From NCBI GenBank assembly GCA_028066595.1, contig JALCBJ010000017.1, positions 1 to 64,000 of the forward strand: a stretch of DNA of 64,000 nt. Reading direction: 5' to 3'. Source of the stretch: Thermoanaerobaculia bacterium. Lineage in GTDB: Bacteria > Acidobacteriota > Thermoanaerobaculia > Multivoradales > J023. Below, in pieces: positions 1-7,828 of the stretch; position 1 is the first letter of the stretch, and each line of letters opens with the position of its first letter. The notes under the pieces were generated by a model that did no database searches, was not told the origin of the DNA, and was given only the letters and a program-made list of their open reading frames with translations. The position numbers and the translations under genes were made by a program.

Positions 1-354
1 CTAGCTAGATTCTTCGCCGATGACTACGTCGATCATGCGCATCGAGAGATCCGTCAGGGCGGCGCCGGTGATCGCGAGAACATGCTTGCCGCCTTCGCGG
101 CCGTCGGTGCGGCCTTTCCGGATACCCACCACATCATTCACGACCTGATCGCCGAAGGCGACCGTGTCGTAGCTCGAGTTTCTGCTGCGGGGGTCCACGC
201 GGGATCCCTGGATGGAGAGGAGCCCAGCGGGCGGCGAATACACAACGACGCTATCGTCGTCTACCGATTGGAGAACGGCCGCATCGCCGAGCGCTGGAGC
301 CGCGAACGCGAGAGTATTCTGGAGCAGATCGGCGCGGTCCGGTGTCCAAGGTGA
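1..354 (+). CDS. SnoaL-like/ester cyclase family protein, 5' end missing
   Basis: The frame is open from the first base of the window, so the start lies upstream; 117 residues are visible. The visible part begins LARFFADDYVDHA and ends in a short basic tail. It has the pattern of the SnoaL-like (NTF2 fold) group: an early 'YVDH' segment, a central 'GDRVVARVSAAGVH', and a final 'AIVVYRLENGRIAERWS' strand. Such proteins are small cytoplasmic alpha+beta barrels with very varied substrates, so no reaction is proposed. The next gene is convergent and ends 20 bases away. The frame also contains a Met codon at 82, but the family motif upstream of it is in frame, so 82 is not the true start. Confidence 0.75.
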   Translation, partial: LARFFADDYVDHAHREIRQGGAGDRENMLAAFAAVGAAFPDTHHIIHDLIAEGDRVVARVSAAGVHAGSLDGEEPSGRRIHNDAIVVYRLENGRIAERWSRERESILEQIGAVRCPR

Positions 355-373
355 GGCTTCGCGATGTCTCGGT

Positions 374-1459
374 CTATTCGTGTCGCGGAGGCCGAGCTCG
401 TTGGACTTCGAGCCGCATACTCACCCGGCTCTTCGGCCATACGGTGATGGCCAGGCCGATCAGAGCCAGAATGCCACCGACTCCGTCCGTGAGCGAGATC
501 GAATAGGAAAAGTCGCTCGAAATCCGGCTCAGAATCAACTTGGACAGCGTGGTGATCGGCGGGTTGAGGAAGACCGTCATCCCAACGGTGGTTGCATCGA
601 GGTAGCGCAATAGCCAGAACCAGATGGCGCTACCGATGAGAGTGCACGGAAGGATCAGGTAGGCGAGCCAGGCCCAACCGGCCGCATCGAGCTGGCGTAG
701 ATGGCTCCAGGTCTCGTTGAGTCCGAAGGGGAGGATCAACAACCCGCCTGCCGCCAGTGTCGTGGCGTTCCAGGTCACCGGGCCTACCTGGGCCACGACG
801 GGTTTGCTCATGATCGTGAAGGTAGCCCAAGCCAAGGGAGCGACGAAGATTGCCGCCAAGGAGAGAGGATAGTCGGGCCGGGGGGCCGAAACGGTGCCAC
901 CGATGGCCAGGACCAGGACACCGCTCAACGCGACCAGCACTCCCAGCCATTGACCCGAGCTCATGCGTTCGCCGAGGAAGCCAGACGCCAGGGCGATGAC
1001 GAAGATGGGGCAGAGGGCGGTAGCCAACGAAGCGACCGGGGCCGACACCCCGCTGCCCTGGCCATAGAAGAGGGCGAATCCGTAGATCGGAACGCTGCAC
1101 AGACCACCGATGGCTGCACGCAGTGGCCGGCGTCGGAGCACGCGAGCGGTGTCCGTGCGACCGCGGAGCAAGCACCAGGCCAAACAGCAGAGACCCACCG
1201 GTAGATAGCGCGCCTGGGCAAGAGTCTGCCAATCGAAACGTGCTGCTCTGGCGTCGGCACCGAGTAGATGGCCGATCGCGACGAAGCTGTTGCCCCAGAC
1301 TGCGAATAGCAGCAGCGTCATCGCCAGGAGCAGCCAACGGGGTGGTCGTCCGGCGGCGATCTGGCCGCAATCCCCCGTCGTCCGCCGTCGCCGATACTCG
1401 AGTGCAGGTCGACCCATGATGGGCGTATTCGATCGGTAGTTCCCGTCGCCGTATTGCAC
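374..1459 (-). CDS. DMT superfamily (EamA) transporter
   Basis: A polytopic inner-membrane protein with about ten hydrophobic segments arranged as two EamA repeats, typical of drug/metabolite exporters. The first repeat opens with 'LLLAMTLLLFAVWGNSF' and the second with 'SLAAIFVAPLAWATFTIMSK'. A Pro-containing 'FLNPPITTL' segment near the end of the second repeat matches the family. The frame opens with GTG at 1459; an ATG at 1417 is an alternative, and neither has a good ribosome binding site. It lies downstream of, and on the same strand as, an AraC regulator, separated by 47 bases. That arrangement is common where the regulator controls an amino-acid or metabolite exporter. The substrate cannot be told from sequence. 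Confidence 0.85.
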   Translation of the reverse strand: MQYGDGNYRSNTPIMGRPALEYRRRRTTGDCGQIAAGRPPRWLLLAMTLLLFAVWGNSFVAIGHLLGADARAARFDWQTLAQARYLPVGLCCLAWCLLRGRTDTARVLRRRPLRAAIGGLCSVPIYGFALFYGQGSGVSAPVASLATALCPIFVIALASGFLGERMSSGQWLGVLVALSGVLVLAIGGTVSAPRPDYPLSLAAIFVAPLAWATFTIMSKPVVAQVGPVTWNATTLAAGGLLILPFGLNETWSHLRQLDAAGWAWLAYLILPCTLIGSAIWFWLLRYLDATTVGMTVFLNPPITTLSKLILSRISSDFSYSISLTDGVGGILALIGLAITVWPKSRVSMRLEVQRARPPRHE

Positions 1460-1506
1460 GGTATTGCTCTACCCCAGAGCGAAGCGGCCGACGGCGTCCT
1501 CTTCTC

Positions 1507-2358
1507 TCAGCTGCTGACGCCGTGCACGAACTCCCCCGGTGTCACCCCGACGATCTGCTTGAAGCGGCGGGTCAAATGAGCCTGGTCGAAGAAACCCGTG
1601 TCGCAGGCGACGCTGGCGATGGGGAGACCCCGACGCAGAAGCTCCTGTGCGTGCTCGACGCGGCGACGGGTCAAGTAGGCATGGGGTGTCTCGCCGTACT
1701 TGCGCTTGAACAGGCGTAGGAAATGAAACCGACTGTAGCCACTGGCATCGGCCAGCTCCTGGAGAGACACCGATCCGGCCAAGCTGGATTCGAGCAGATC
1801 TACACCGCGTGACAGCCGGGCGGCATCCGACGGAACCTCGGCGCGTACCGACGAGGTACCGTAGCGTTTGAGAAGACGGCCGAGAACCTCGACCATCAAC
1901 GACTCGCTATGCAGCGCGTCGTCGCCTCCGCAGCTTGCACCGTGTGCGATCAGGAAGTCCCGGGCGAGCTCCGGGTCCGAATACACCTTGTGGCGGAAAC
2001 TCGGCCCTTTCGAAGGACGGCCCGTAAGGTCGATCTCGAGGCGACGCAGCATCTGGATCGACGGGTACACGGCCCGATAGACCCAGGGCGCGCCAGTAGC
2101 ACGTCGTCCGCCGTGCTTCTCGCCCGGCATGATGACGGCGATCTCACCAGGGCCGAACGTGAGCTGCCGATCGGGTCCCGAGAAGCAGGCCGAAACACCG
2201 CTCAGATTCGTGGCGATCACGAAGTGATCATGGCAGTGGTAGCTGAATCGGTGGACGTCGTAGGTGGCGCGCAGATAGTTCAGCCCGTCGTCCCCATCCA
2301 GCCAGCGCCGCGTCTCGATGGGCCGTGTCTGTCGACTTCCCCTTGTCGGTTTCGGCAT
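1507..2358 (-). CDS. AraC family transcriptional regulator
   Basis: 283 residues. The N-terminal half is an AraC-type cupin sensor (roughly residues 20-150), with 'YHCHDHFVIATNLSG' and 'GPGEIAVIMPGEKHGG'. The C-terminal 100 residues hold two helix-turn-helix motifs: 'SLQELADASGYSRFHFLRLF' and, later, 'ACDTGFFDQAHLTRRFKQ', followed by the family signature 'GVTPGEF'. The start at 2358 is supported by GAGG seven bases upstream. It is the first gene of a probable two-gene unit with the EamA transporter, which it probably regulates (inference from position). The effector is unknown. Confidence 0.9.
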   Translation of the reverse strand: MPKPTRGSRQTRPIETRRWLDGDDGLNYLRATYDVHRFSYHCHDHFVIATNLSGVSACFSGPDRQLTFGPGEIAVIMPGEKHGGRRATGAPWVYRAVYPSIQMLRRLEIDLTGRPSKGPSFRHKVYSDPELARDFLIAHGASCGGDDALHSESLMVEVLGRLLKRYGTSSVRAEVPSDAARLSRGVDLLESSLAGSVSLQELADASGYSRFHFLRLFKRKYGETPHAYLTRRRVEHAQELLRRGLPIASVACDTGFFDQAHLTRRFKQIVGVTPGEFVHGVSS

Positions 2359-2518
2359 GGCTCGGCCTCACTTGAGAAATGAACCACGGTGCTTCTAGAT
2401 GAACCTGTCCGCCTGGGACGACGATCCTTGCACCACCGTCTGAGATCCTACGCGATGCAAACGCTTCGGCACCAGCCGGCATCCTAGAGGCGAACCTGGG
2501 TCAATCGAAGGAGACGCC

Positions 2519-4993
2519 ATGTTTCGAGCCACCCGCCTCGTCGCCGACCTGAACACCGCGCTCCGGTCGCTGTGTCGCCGTCCGACCCACAGTGCCTTGG
2601 TAGTCACCTTGATGGTCCTCGGAGTTGGCGGTACGACGGCCATCTACAGCTTGATGCACTCGATCCTCGTGGAGCCCTTGGGTTTCGAGGCCGAGGATCG
2701 CTTGGTGCATCTCGACGAGCGGGCGCCGGAATGGAACCTCGAGTCGGTTTCCATCGACCCGGCCGATTTCCTGGCCTGGCGAGAGGGGTCGCGCCACTTC
2801 GAAGCCATGGCGCTGTATCGCGATCGGGAGTTCAACTTGACTCCCGGCGACGGCGAGCCCGAGCGGCTTCTGGGCGGTCAGGTCAGCCACGATTTCCTCG
2901 ATGTCCTGGGACTCGCCCCTGTAGTGGGCCGCAGCTTTCGGGCTGAGGAGGATGTTCCCGACGGGCCGGCAGTGGTGATGCTCGGACACGAGCTATGGCG
3001 TAGCCGCTTCGGCGGTACTTCGGAAGTTCTCGGAACCACCGTGCGCCTCGATGCCGTGGCCCATGAGATCGTCGGCGTGTTACCGCCCGGACTGCACCTG
3101 CCGGAAGAGACACAACTGCTCGTACCGGCTGCACCCGATCCCGACCGTCCGGGTTCGTATTCCTACGACGCCATCGGCAGGCTGCGCACCGGCGTGTCGG
3201 TGCAGCAAGCCGCGGCCGATCTCGACGCAGCCTTGGCGGATCTCAAGGAGGCCTACCCGTACAAGCAAGCGACATCGGCGGTCGTGCAGCCATTGCGCGA
3301 GTATCTGGTCGGCGACAGCCGGAGGGCTGTCGAGACGTTGATGGTGGCGACGCTCCTGGTCCTCCTCGTGGCCTGCGCCAACGTCGCCAGCCTGATGTTG
3401 GCAGGTGGCGAGGCGCGGAGGCGGGAGATCGGAGTGCGTCGAGCGCTCGGCGCCGGTCGCTGGGACGTCGTCCGGCAACTGCTGGTCGAAAGCCTGTCGT
3501 TGGCGCTGCTCGGTGCGGGTGTCGGCGTCGGTGTGGCTTGGGCGGGGCTCGCGCTGGTGTCGCGCTTCGGCGTCGAGACGTTGCCGTTTTGGGTCGAGCT
3601 GGCGCTACAGCCAACCGCCACCGCCCTCAGTGTCACGGCCTGCGTCGGCGTCATGGCGCTCTTCGGTTTGCTGGCGGCGGTCCACTCGTCGGGCACGCCA
3701 CCTCGAGAGACTCTGCGCAGCCAGGACGCCCGCGGCGGCGGAGACCCTCGGCGCCATCGAGCTTTGTCTGCCCTGGTCACCGGCGAAATGGCGTTGGCTC
3801 AGCTGCTGCTGGTGGGCGCGGCCTTGGTTCTGCTGTCACAGCTTCGCATGCTCGACAACGATCCGGGTTTCCGGGTCGAGGGAGTCCAGAGCTTCCACGT
3901 CGCACTGCCCGAGTCGACCTACGGTGACGCGGCCGACCGAATGATCTTCTACCAGCGCTTGCGCGAACGGGCCGCTTCACTACCGGGAAACACTACCGCT
4001 CTCATCGACCTGCCACCCCTTCAGGGCCACAACGGTGGCTTCTTCGGCGCCGAAGGCGGGATCGAGCGAGACGAGGACACACCGCGACCCGTGGTGCTGG
4101 TGCGCTGGGCCAGCGCTGACTACTTCTCCGTCGTCGACATACCGCTGGTGGCTGGCCGGACCTTTCGCGAGCCCGGGCTACTCGAGCTGCCGGAGCTGGA
4201 CGACGATGGCGAGCTGGTGGATCCCGAGGCAGGCTACGCGCCCTACGAGGTGGTGGTGAACGAGACGTTCGCGCACACGTTCTTCGGCGATCGCGACCCG
4301 GTCGGCCGGCGCATCCGCACTGACGGTCATTGGATGACCATCGCGGGAGTCAGCCGCGACGTCAGACACTACGGGCTCGACCAAGAGGTACGGCCCGGCG
4401 TCTACCTACCCCTGGGCGCCCCGGTGTGGAGCCGGGTGCCGAGCCGCCTGGCCGTGGTCGCAGCTTCAGATGGCGCCGGCGCGGCCGCTCTGGAGACTTT
4501 CGCTCGCTCCGCTCGGCTGGTGGTCGCCGATATCGACCCGGAGTTACCGGTTTTCGATGTCACCAGCTTCTCGGGCGAGCTCGGCCGCTCGACTGCCCTG
4601 CGAAGGCTGACGTCGTGGCTGTTGGGACTGTTCGCAGCTACCGCCCTGGCTCTGGCCGCTTTCGGCACCTTTGCAGTCCTGAGCTTTGTCGTCGGTCAAC
4701 GTCGACATGAGTTGGGCGTCCGCATGGCGCTGGGTGCGTCGCGGGTCTCGCTCCTCCGCCATGTTCTGGGCCGCGGTCTGAGCCTGGCTGTGCTGGGTTC
4801 GGCACTCGGCCTGGGTGCGGCGCTTGCCTTTGGAGGGCTGCTGTCGACCCTGCTCTACGGTGTCGAGGCGCGTGACCCAACGGTCATGGTGGGTGTCTCG
4901 CTGCTGCTCCTGGGAGTCGCAACGTTGGCCAATGCCGTCCCGGCATTTCGTGCCAGCCGTCTGGATCCGATGAAGGTCCTTCGCAGCTCGTGA
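2519..4993 (+). CDS. ADOP-type ABC transporter permease (FtsX/MacB fold)
   Basis: 824 residues. Begins with a short N-terminal segment ('LNTALRSLCRRPTHSALVV') and one membrane helix, followed by a periplasmic MacB-PCD-like domain (about 60-270). Three helices with the FtsX signature follow ('ACANVASLMLAGGEARRREI', 'GVRRALGAGR'), then a second periplasmic domain and a second FtsX block near the end ('GQRRHELGVRMALGASR'). This duplicated layout with no ATPase domain defines the ADOP permeases that are very numerous in Acidobacteriota. The start has a strong AAGGAG seven bases upstream. No ATPase gene adjoins it. Substrate unknown; MacB relatives act on peptides, toxins or lipids by mechanotransmission. 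Confidence 0.9.
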   Translation: MFRATRLVADLNTALRSLCRRPTHSALVVTLMVLGVGGTTAIYSLMHSILVEPLGFEAEDRLVHLDERAPEWNLESVSIDPADFLAWREGSRHFEAMALYRDREFNLTPGDGEPERLLGGQVSHDFLDVLGLAPVVGRSFRAEEDVPDGPAVVMLGHELWRSRFGGTSEVLGTTVRLDAVAHEIVGVLPPGLHLPEETQLLVPAAPDPDRPGSYSYDAIGRLRTGVSVQQAAADLDAALADLKEAYPYKQATSAVVQPLREYLVGDSRRAVETLMVATLLVLLVACANVASLMLAGGEARRREIGVRRALGAGRWDVVRQLLVESLSLALLGAGVGVGVAWAGLALVSRFGVETLPFWVELALQPTATALSVTACVGVMALFGLLAAVHSSGTPPRETLRSQDARGGGDPRRHRALSALVTGEMALAQLLLVGAALVLLSQLRMLDNDPGFRVEGVQSFHVALPESTYGDAADRMIFYQRLRERAASLPGNTTALIDLPPLQGHNGGFFGAEGGIERDEDTPRPVVLVRWASADYFSVVDIPLVAGRTFREPGLLELPELDDDGELVDPEAGYAPYEVVVNETFAHTFFGDRDPVGRRIRTDGHWMTIAGVSRDVRHYGLDQEVRPGVYLPLGAPVWSRVPSRLAVVAASDGAGAAALETFARSARLVVADIDPELPVFDVTSFSGELGRSTALRRLTSWLLGLFAATALALAAFGTFAVLSFVVGQRRHELGVRMALGASRVSLLRHVLGRGLSLAVLGSALGLGAALAFGGLLSTLLYGVEARDPTVMVGVSLLLLGVATLANAVPAFRASRLDPMKVLRSS

Positions 4994-5073
4994 AGGCGGG
5001 ACGAGAATAGCCGGTCGTTGGCTCGGTAGCGCCGGACCTTGGTCAGCCTCGCTCGGAGACATACATGGTCTGC

Positions 5074-6765
5074 TTACTGCTCGGCTTTCGAAGCTTCGCT
5101 CGGAGTGACCCCGACGATCGGATCGATCGGTAGGTCTGTCGTGCTCGGTGCGGCAGGAGCGCGCAGACGCAGTGCCATCGCTTGCGCCTGCCGGCTGTAG
5201 TCGATCGATTCTCCGAGGATGCGCGCGGCTTCCTGGTCCGCGTGGAAGCCTCGTGAGTTCTCGCTACTTATGTAGTCGAGACGCCACATGGCTTTACGCT
5301 GCAATGCGTAGATTGGGGCGAGGTCCTCTTCCGTAGCACCCGTCGCCTTCGCTTCGAGAACGGCATCGAGCATGTCGGTCATCGCGATCGCCGCCTTCTC
5401 CATCAGCGCGCCAGTCCGAGCCTGGATCGTCTCGACCCGGTCCACCAGATCGGCTTCACCGACGTTGTGGCAATGCTGGCACGCGTTGTTGACGTTCTCG
5501 AGTGGGCTTCGCACGTTGTGGCTACTCACCTTCAATGCACCGTCGCGTTCGTACGGCATGTGACAGTCCGAACAGCTGACGCCACTCCGGGCGTGAACGC
5601 CTTGGCTCCACAATTCGAACTCGGGATGTTGCACTTTGTGCACCAGCGCCCCGGTCTCGCCATGCTTGTAGTCGTAGAACTCGGTGCCGTCCGGAAACAC
5701 TTTCTCGTCCCAATGCGCCTCGAGTTGTTCCATCTTCAGGCCCTTCGACCAGGGGAACTCGAGCGTGTCCTTGTTGGCGCAGTAGTACTCGACGTGGCAC
5801 TGGCCACACACGTATGAACGCATCTCTTGGCGCGTCGCATCCAGGTTCGGATCGTAGGGCGTGGTCCGGTCACCGCGCCGCCAGGCCTCGATACTCGGCA
5901 GATGAGGTGTCGGCTCCTCGCTGCCTGCAAGTGCCGCGATGCCCAAGACGAACCCGGGGCGCGTCACACGGATCGACATGGTCTCGGGATCGTGACAGTC
6001 GATGCAAGACACAGGATGGGCCTCACCACCACCGAGCGCCGGATGGTCCTCAGGGACCTCTTCTCCGGAGAACTCGCCCGAGAATCCTCCGAGCGGTGGT
6101 TGGGGAACCACCGGCTCGTGCTCTCCCGGAGTCCCGTCCGGAGCCGCCATGACCAAGGCAAGGACCTCGCCGTAGGGCAGGCGACTGACCTCCTGAAAAC
6201 CGCGGATCACCGCCTCCATGTCGAATTCCGCGGCGAGTGCCTCGTCATCCGCCGGCCTGCCCAAGGCCTTCAGGCCTTCTCTCCGATACATCACCGTGGC
6301 AGAAGCATGGCAGTGCAGGCAGGCTCCGGCCTGGGGCTTCTTCGTTACTCGCTCGGTAACCCCTTGGTCGTACAACATGTAGGCGTGTCCGCGAGCCTCA
6401 CGGTAGTCGAGGCTGAACGCGTAGCCCGCATAGAGTCGTTTCAGCCACGGGTGGTCGTCGAGCTTGCTCTGCGGCATGGCGCTGGCGCCACCGTAGAACT
6501 TATCGCCGGCGGTCGCCTTCCAGCCATCGAACTGATGGGGCCAGTTCTGTCCCCAGGGCTCGGGATCCGTGGAGATCTCACTGATCTCCGCCAGTCGGAC
6601 GAAGGGCTGACGTGCTTCCTGTTTGTGACCGAACATGGTCACGAGCACCCATGTCACGAGAAGCGTCGCGACCACCGCTGCCACAAAGACCATGATGAGC
6701 ATGCTGGTCTGGCGTCCAGAGGACGCTGGCGGTGGTGCCGTCGATGGGCGATCGTTCTCAGTCAT
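5074..6765 (-). CDS. nrfA: Cytochrome c nitrite reductase catalytic subunit, CXXCH type
   Basis: 563 residues with an N-terminal membrane anchor (about residues 22-48) and five heme motifs in NrfA order: CLHCH (about 149), CIDCH (254), CGQCH (318), CSDCH (398) and CQHCH (428). The third is followed by VEYY, supplying the active-site Tyr, and 'VQHPEFELW...GVHARSGVSCSDCHMP' carries the conserved His residues. The catalytic heme 1 site is CXXCH where the classical enzyme has CXXCK; CXXCH NrfA proteins are known, for example in Campylobacter. It reduces nitrite to ammonium outside the membrane using electrons from NrfH. An upstream in-frame codon at 6840 exists, but ATG 6765 has GAGGTGAG close upstream and is preferred. 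It lies 28 bases after nrfH. Confidence 0.93.
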   Translation of the reverse strand: MTENDRPSTAPPPASSGRQTSMLIMVFVAAVVATLLVTWVLVTMFGHKQEARQPFVRLAEISEISTDPEPWGQNWPHQFDGWKATAGDKFYGGASAMPQSKLDDHPWLKRLYAGYAFSLDYREARGHAYMLYDQGVTERVTKKPQAGACLHCHASATVMYRREGLKALGRPADDEALAAEFDMEAVIRGFQEVSRLPYGEVLALVMAAPDGTPGEHEPVVPQPPLGGFSGEFSGEEVPEDHPALGGGEAHPVSCIDCHDPETMSIRVTRPGFVLGIAALAGSEEPTPHLPSIEAWRRGDRTTPYDPNLDATRQEMRSYVCGQCHVEYYCANKDTLEFPWSKGLKMEQLEAHWDEKVFPDGTEFYDYKHGETGALVHKVQHPEFELWSQGVHARSGVSCSDCHMPYERDGALKVSSHNVRSPLENVNNACQHCHNVGEADLVDRVETIQARTGALMEKAAIAMTDMLDAVLEAKATGATEEDLAPIYALQRKAMWRLDYISSENSRGFHADQEAARILGESIDYSRQAQAMALRLRAPAAPSTTDLPIDPIVGVTPSEASKAEQ

Positions 6766-6793
6766 GTGACTCACCTCGTCGCGCCTTCGCGCG

Positions 6794-7306
6794 TCAGTTT
6801 CGTGTGCCGAGTCCGGACTCCCTGGCCGCGTGTCCCACATCGCCGTGGCAATGAGCGCAGATCACCATGTGGCCCCCGGCTTGGGCGGGGAGCAGGTGCT
6901 GTACATAGTCCGCGTGGCAGGCAAGACACGCTCCCTGGGTCACACGGCGATTCCGGGGCTTGATCTGGATGGGCTCGGGAAAGTCCAGGGTCGTGAAGGC
7001 CAGCGAATGGAAGAAACCGTTGTCCGCCTTCGTGAGCCATTTTCCGATGTCGTCGTGGGGCAAGTGGCAATCGTTGCAGGTGGCGACCGAATGATGGCTC
7101 GACTTCACCCACGAATCGAGCTGGGGACGCATCACGTGACAGTTGGCGCAGGACTGCGGATCGTCGCTCAGGTATGCAGCCCCGTCTCCGTACCCGAACG
7201 TGAACAGTCCGAGTCCGGCGAGAACACCGAGCGCCGCAGCGCAAAGCGTGGCGAGTGCTGCCCACGAACTTCCACCGAGAACGCGCCGGCCGAGCGAATT
7301 CAACAC
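6794..7306 (-). CDS. nrfH: Cytochrome c nitrite reductase small subunit (menaquinol dehydrogenase)
   Basis: 170 residues of the NapC/NrfH family. One N-terminal membrane helix (about 14-37) is followed by four heme motifs: CANCHVM (the Met is the unusual axial ligand of NrfH heme 1), CNDCHLP, CLACH and CAHCH. It oxidises menaquinol and passes electrons to NrfA in a membrane-bound complex. The start codon read here is GTG at 7306, directly before the helix. It is upstream of nrfA on the same strand and the pair forms the whole operon seen here; no nrfBCD or cytochrome assembly genes lie alongside. Confidence 0.93.
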   Translation of the reverse strand: MLNSLGRRVLGGSSWAALATLCAAALGVLAGLGLFTFGYGDGAAYLSDDPQSCANCHVMRPQLDSWVKSSHHSVATCNDCHLPHDDIGKWLTKADNGFFHSLAFTTLDFPEPIQIKPRNRRVTQGACLACHADYVQHLLPAQAGGHMVICAHCHGDVGHAARESGLGTRN

Positions 7307-7632
7307 TCGACCACCACGTTGACGCCACGACTGCGGAGTGGCCGGTTTGCGGGCTGATCGACCCCACCCGCGACCAGCTTCTGGTCCAGGTCCATGCAGA
7401 CTCGACTCCTGCGGTCACTTCGTGTTGGTTCGGAAATCCTATCGCGCTTCGTTGGCCGACGAAGGGTCCTTCTGGGTCCGAAGTAACTCAGTTGCTTCGC
7501 GGAAGTCTAGCCGGGGGTCCCATTTCAGTGGCGACCTGAGGAACGTGGTTTGCCCCGGCCAATAGGAAGATCGGGGGAAACGAAACGCGGCCCTGTGAGA
7601 TCGACAAGGGGCTACGCGCTCCCGGGGAATAC
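7307..7632. other. Non-coding stretch between selC and nrfH
   Basis: About 325 bases without a convincing gene. It must hold the nrfHA promoter (minus strand) and any end signal for selC. A 31-codon frame (ATG near 7397, stop overlapping the nrfH start) is present but resembles no family. An imperfect inverted repeat TCGT...ACGA lies near 7447-7460. I see no clear FNR or NarL-like palindrome. Confidence 0.4.
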
Positions 7633-7731
7633 TGGCGGAAACGCATGGGAATCGAACCCACCCCCCGAACCGTGCCGGCCCGGGACAACGGTTTTGAAGA
7701 CCGCGGGAGGCACCAGCCCCCGAGCGCTTCC
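7633..7731 (-). tRNA. selC: tRNA-Sec (selenocysteine), anticodon TCA
   Basis: On the minus strand the 99-nt sequence starts GGAAGCGC and ends GCGTTTCCGCCA, giving an 8-bp acceptor stem with one G-T wobble and an encoded discriminator G plus CCA. The anticodon loop reads CTTCAAA with TCA at 7697-7695, flanked by a five-base stem (CGGTC... pairing with ...ACCG). A long variable arm rich in G/C (CCCGGGCCGGCACGGTTCGGG region) precedes a T arm with GGTTCGATTCC. The 8-bp acceptor stem, UCA anticodon and long extra arm together are diagnostic of bacterial tRNA-Sec, which SelA charges and SelB delivers to in-frame UGA codons. selA, selB and selD are not in this window. Confidence 0.94.
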
Positions 7732-7828
7732 ATAGGTAAATGCTATCCCACCGTGGCACCGGACGAGAGGTACGACCTTCGGTGGTAGGCGCCCCGAATC
7801 GTCGGACCCCGGGCGCCTCTCGCGTTGG

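Noticed and set aside
5827-6963. A 378-codon plus-strand frame opposite nrfA/nrfH
   Set aside because: High-GC antisense artefact; no motif, while the opposite strand encodes clear heme proteins.
7307-7400. A 31-codon frame ending at the nrfH start, as a leader peptide
   Set aside because: No ribosome binding site or conserved feature was seen; it is too short to separate from chance.
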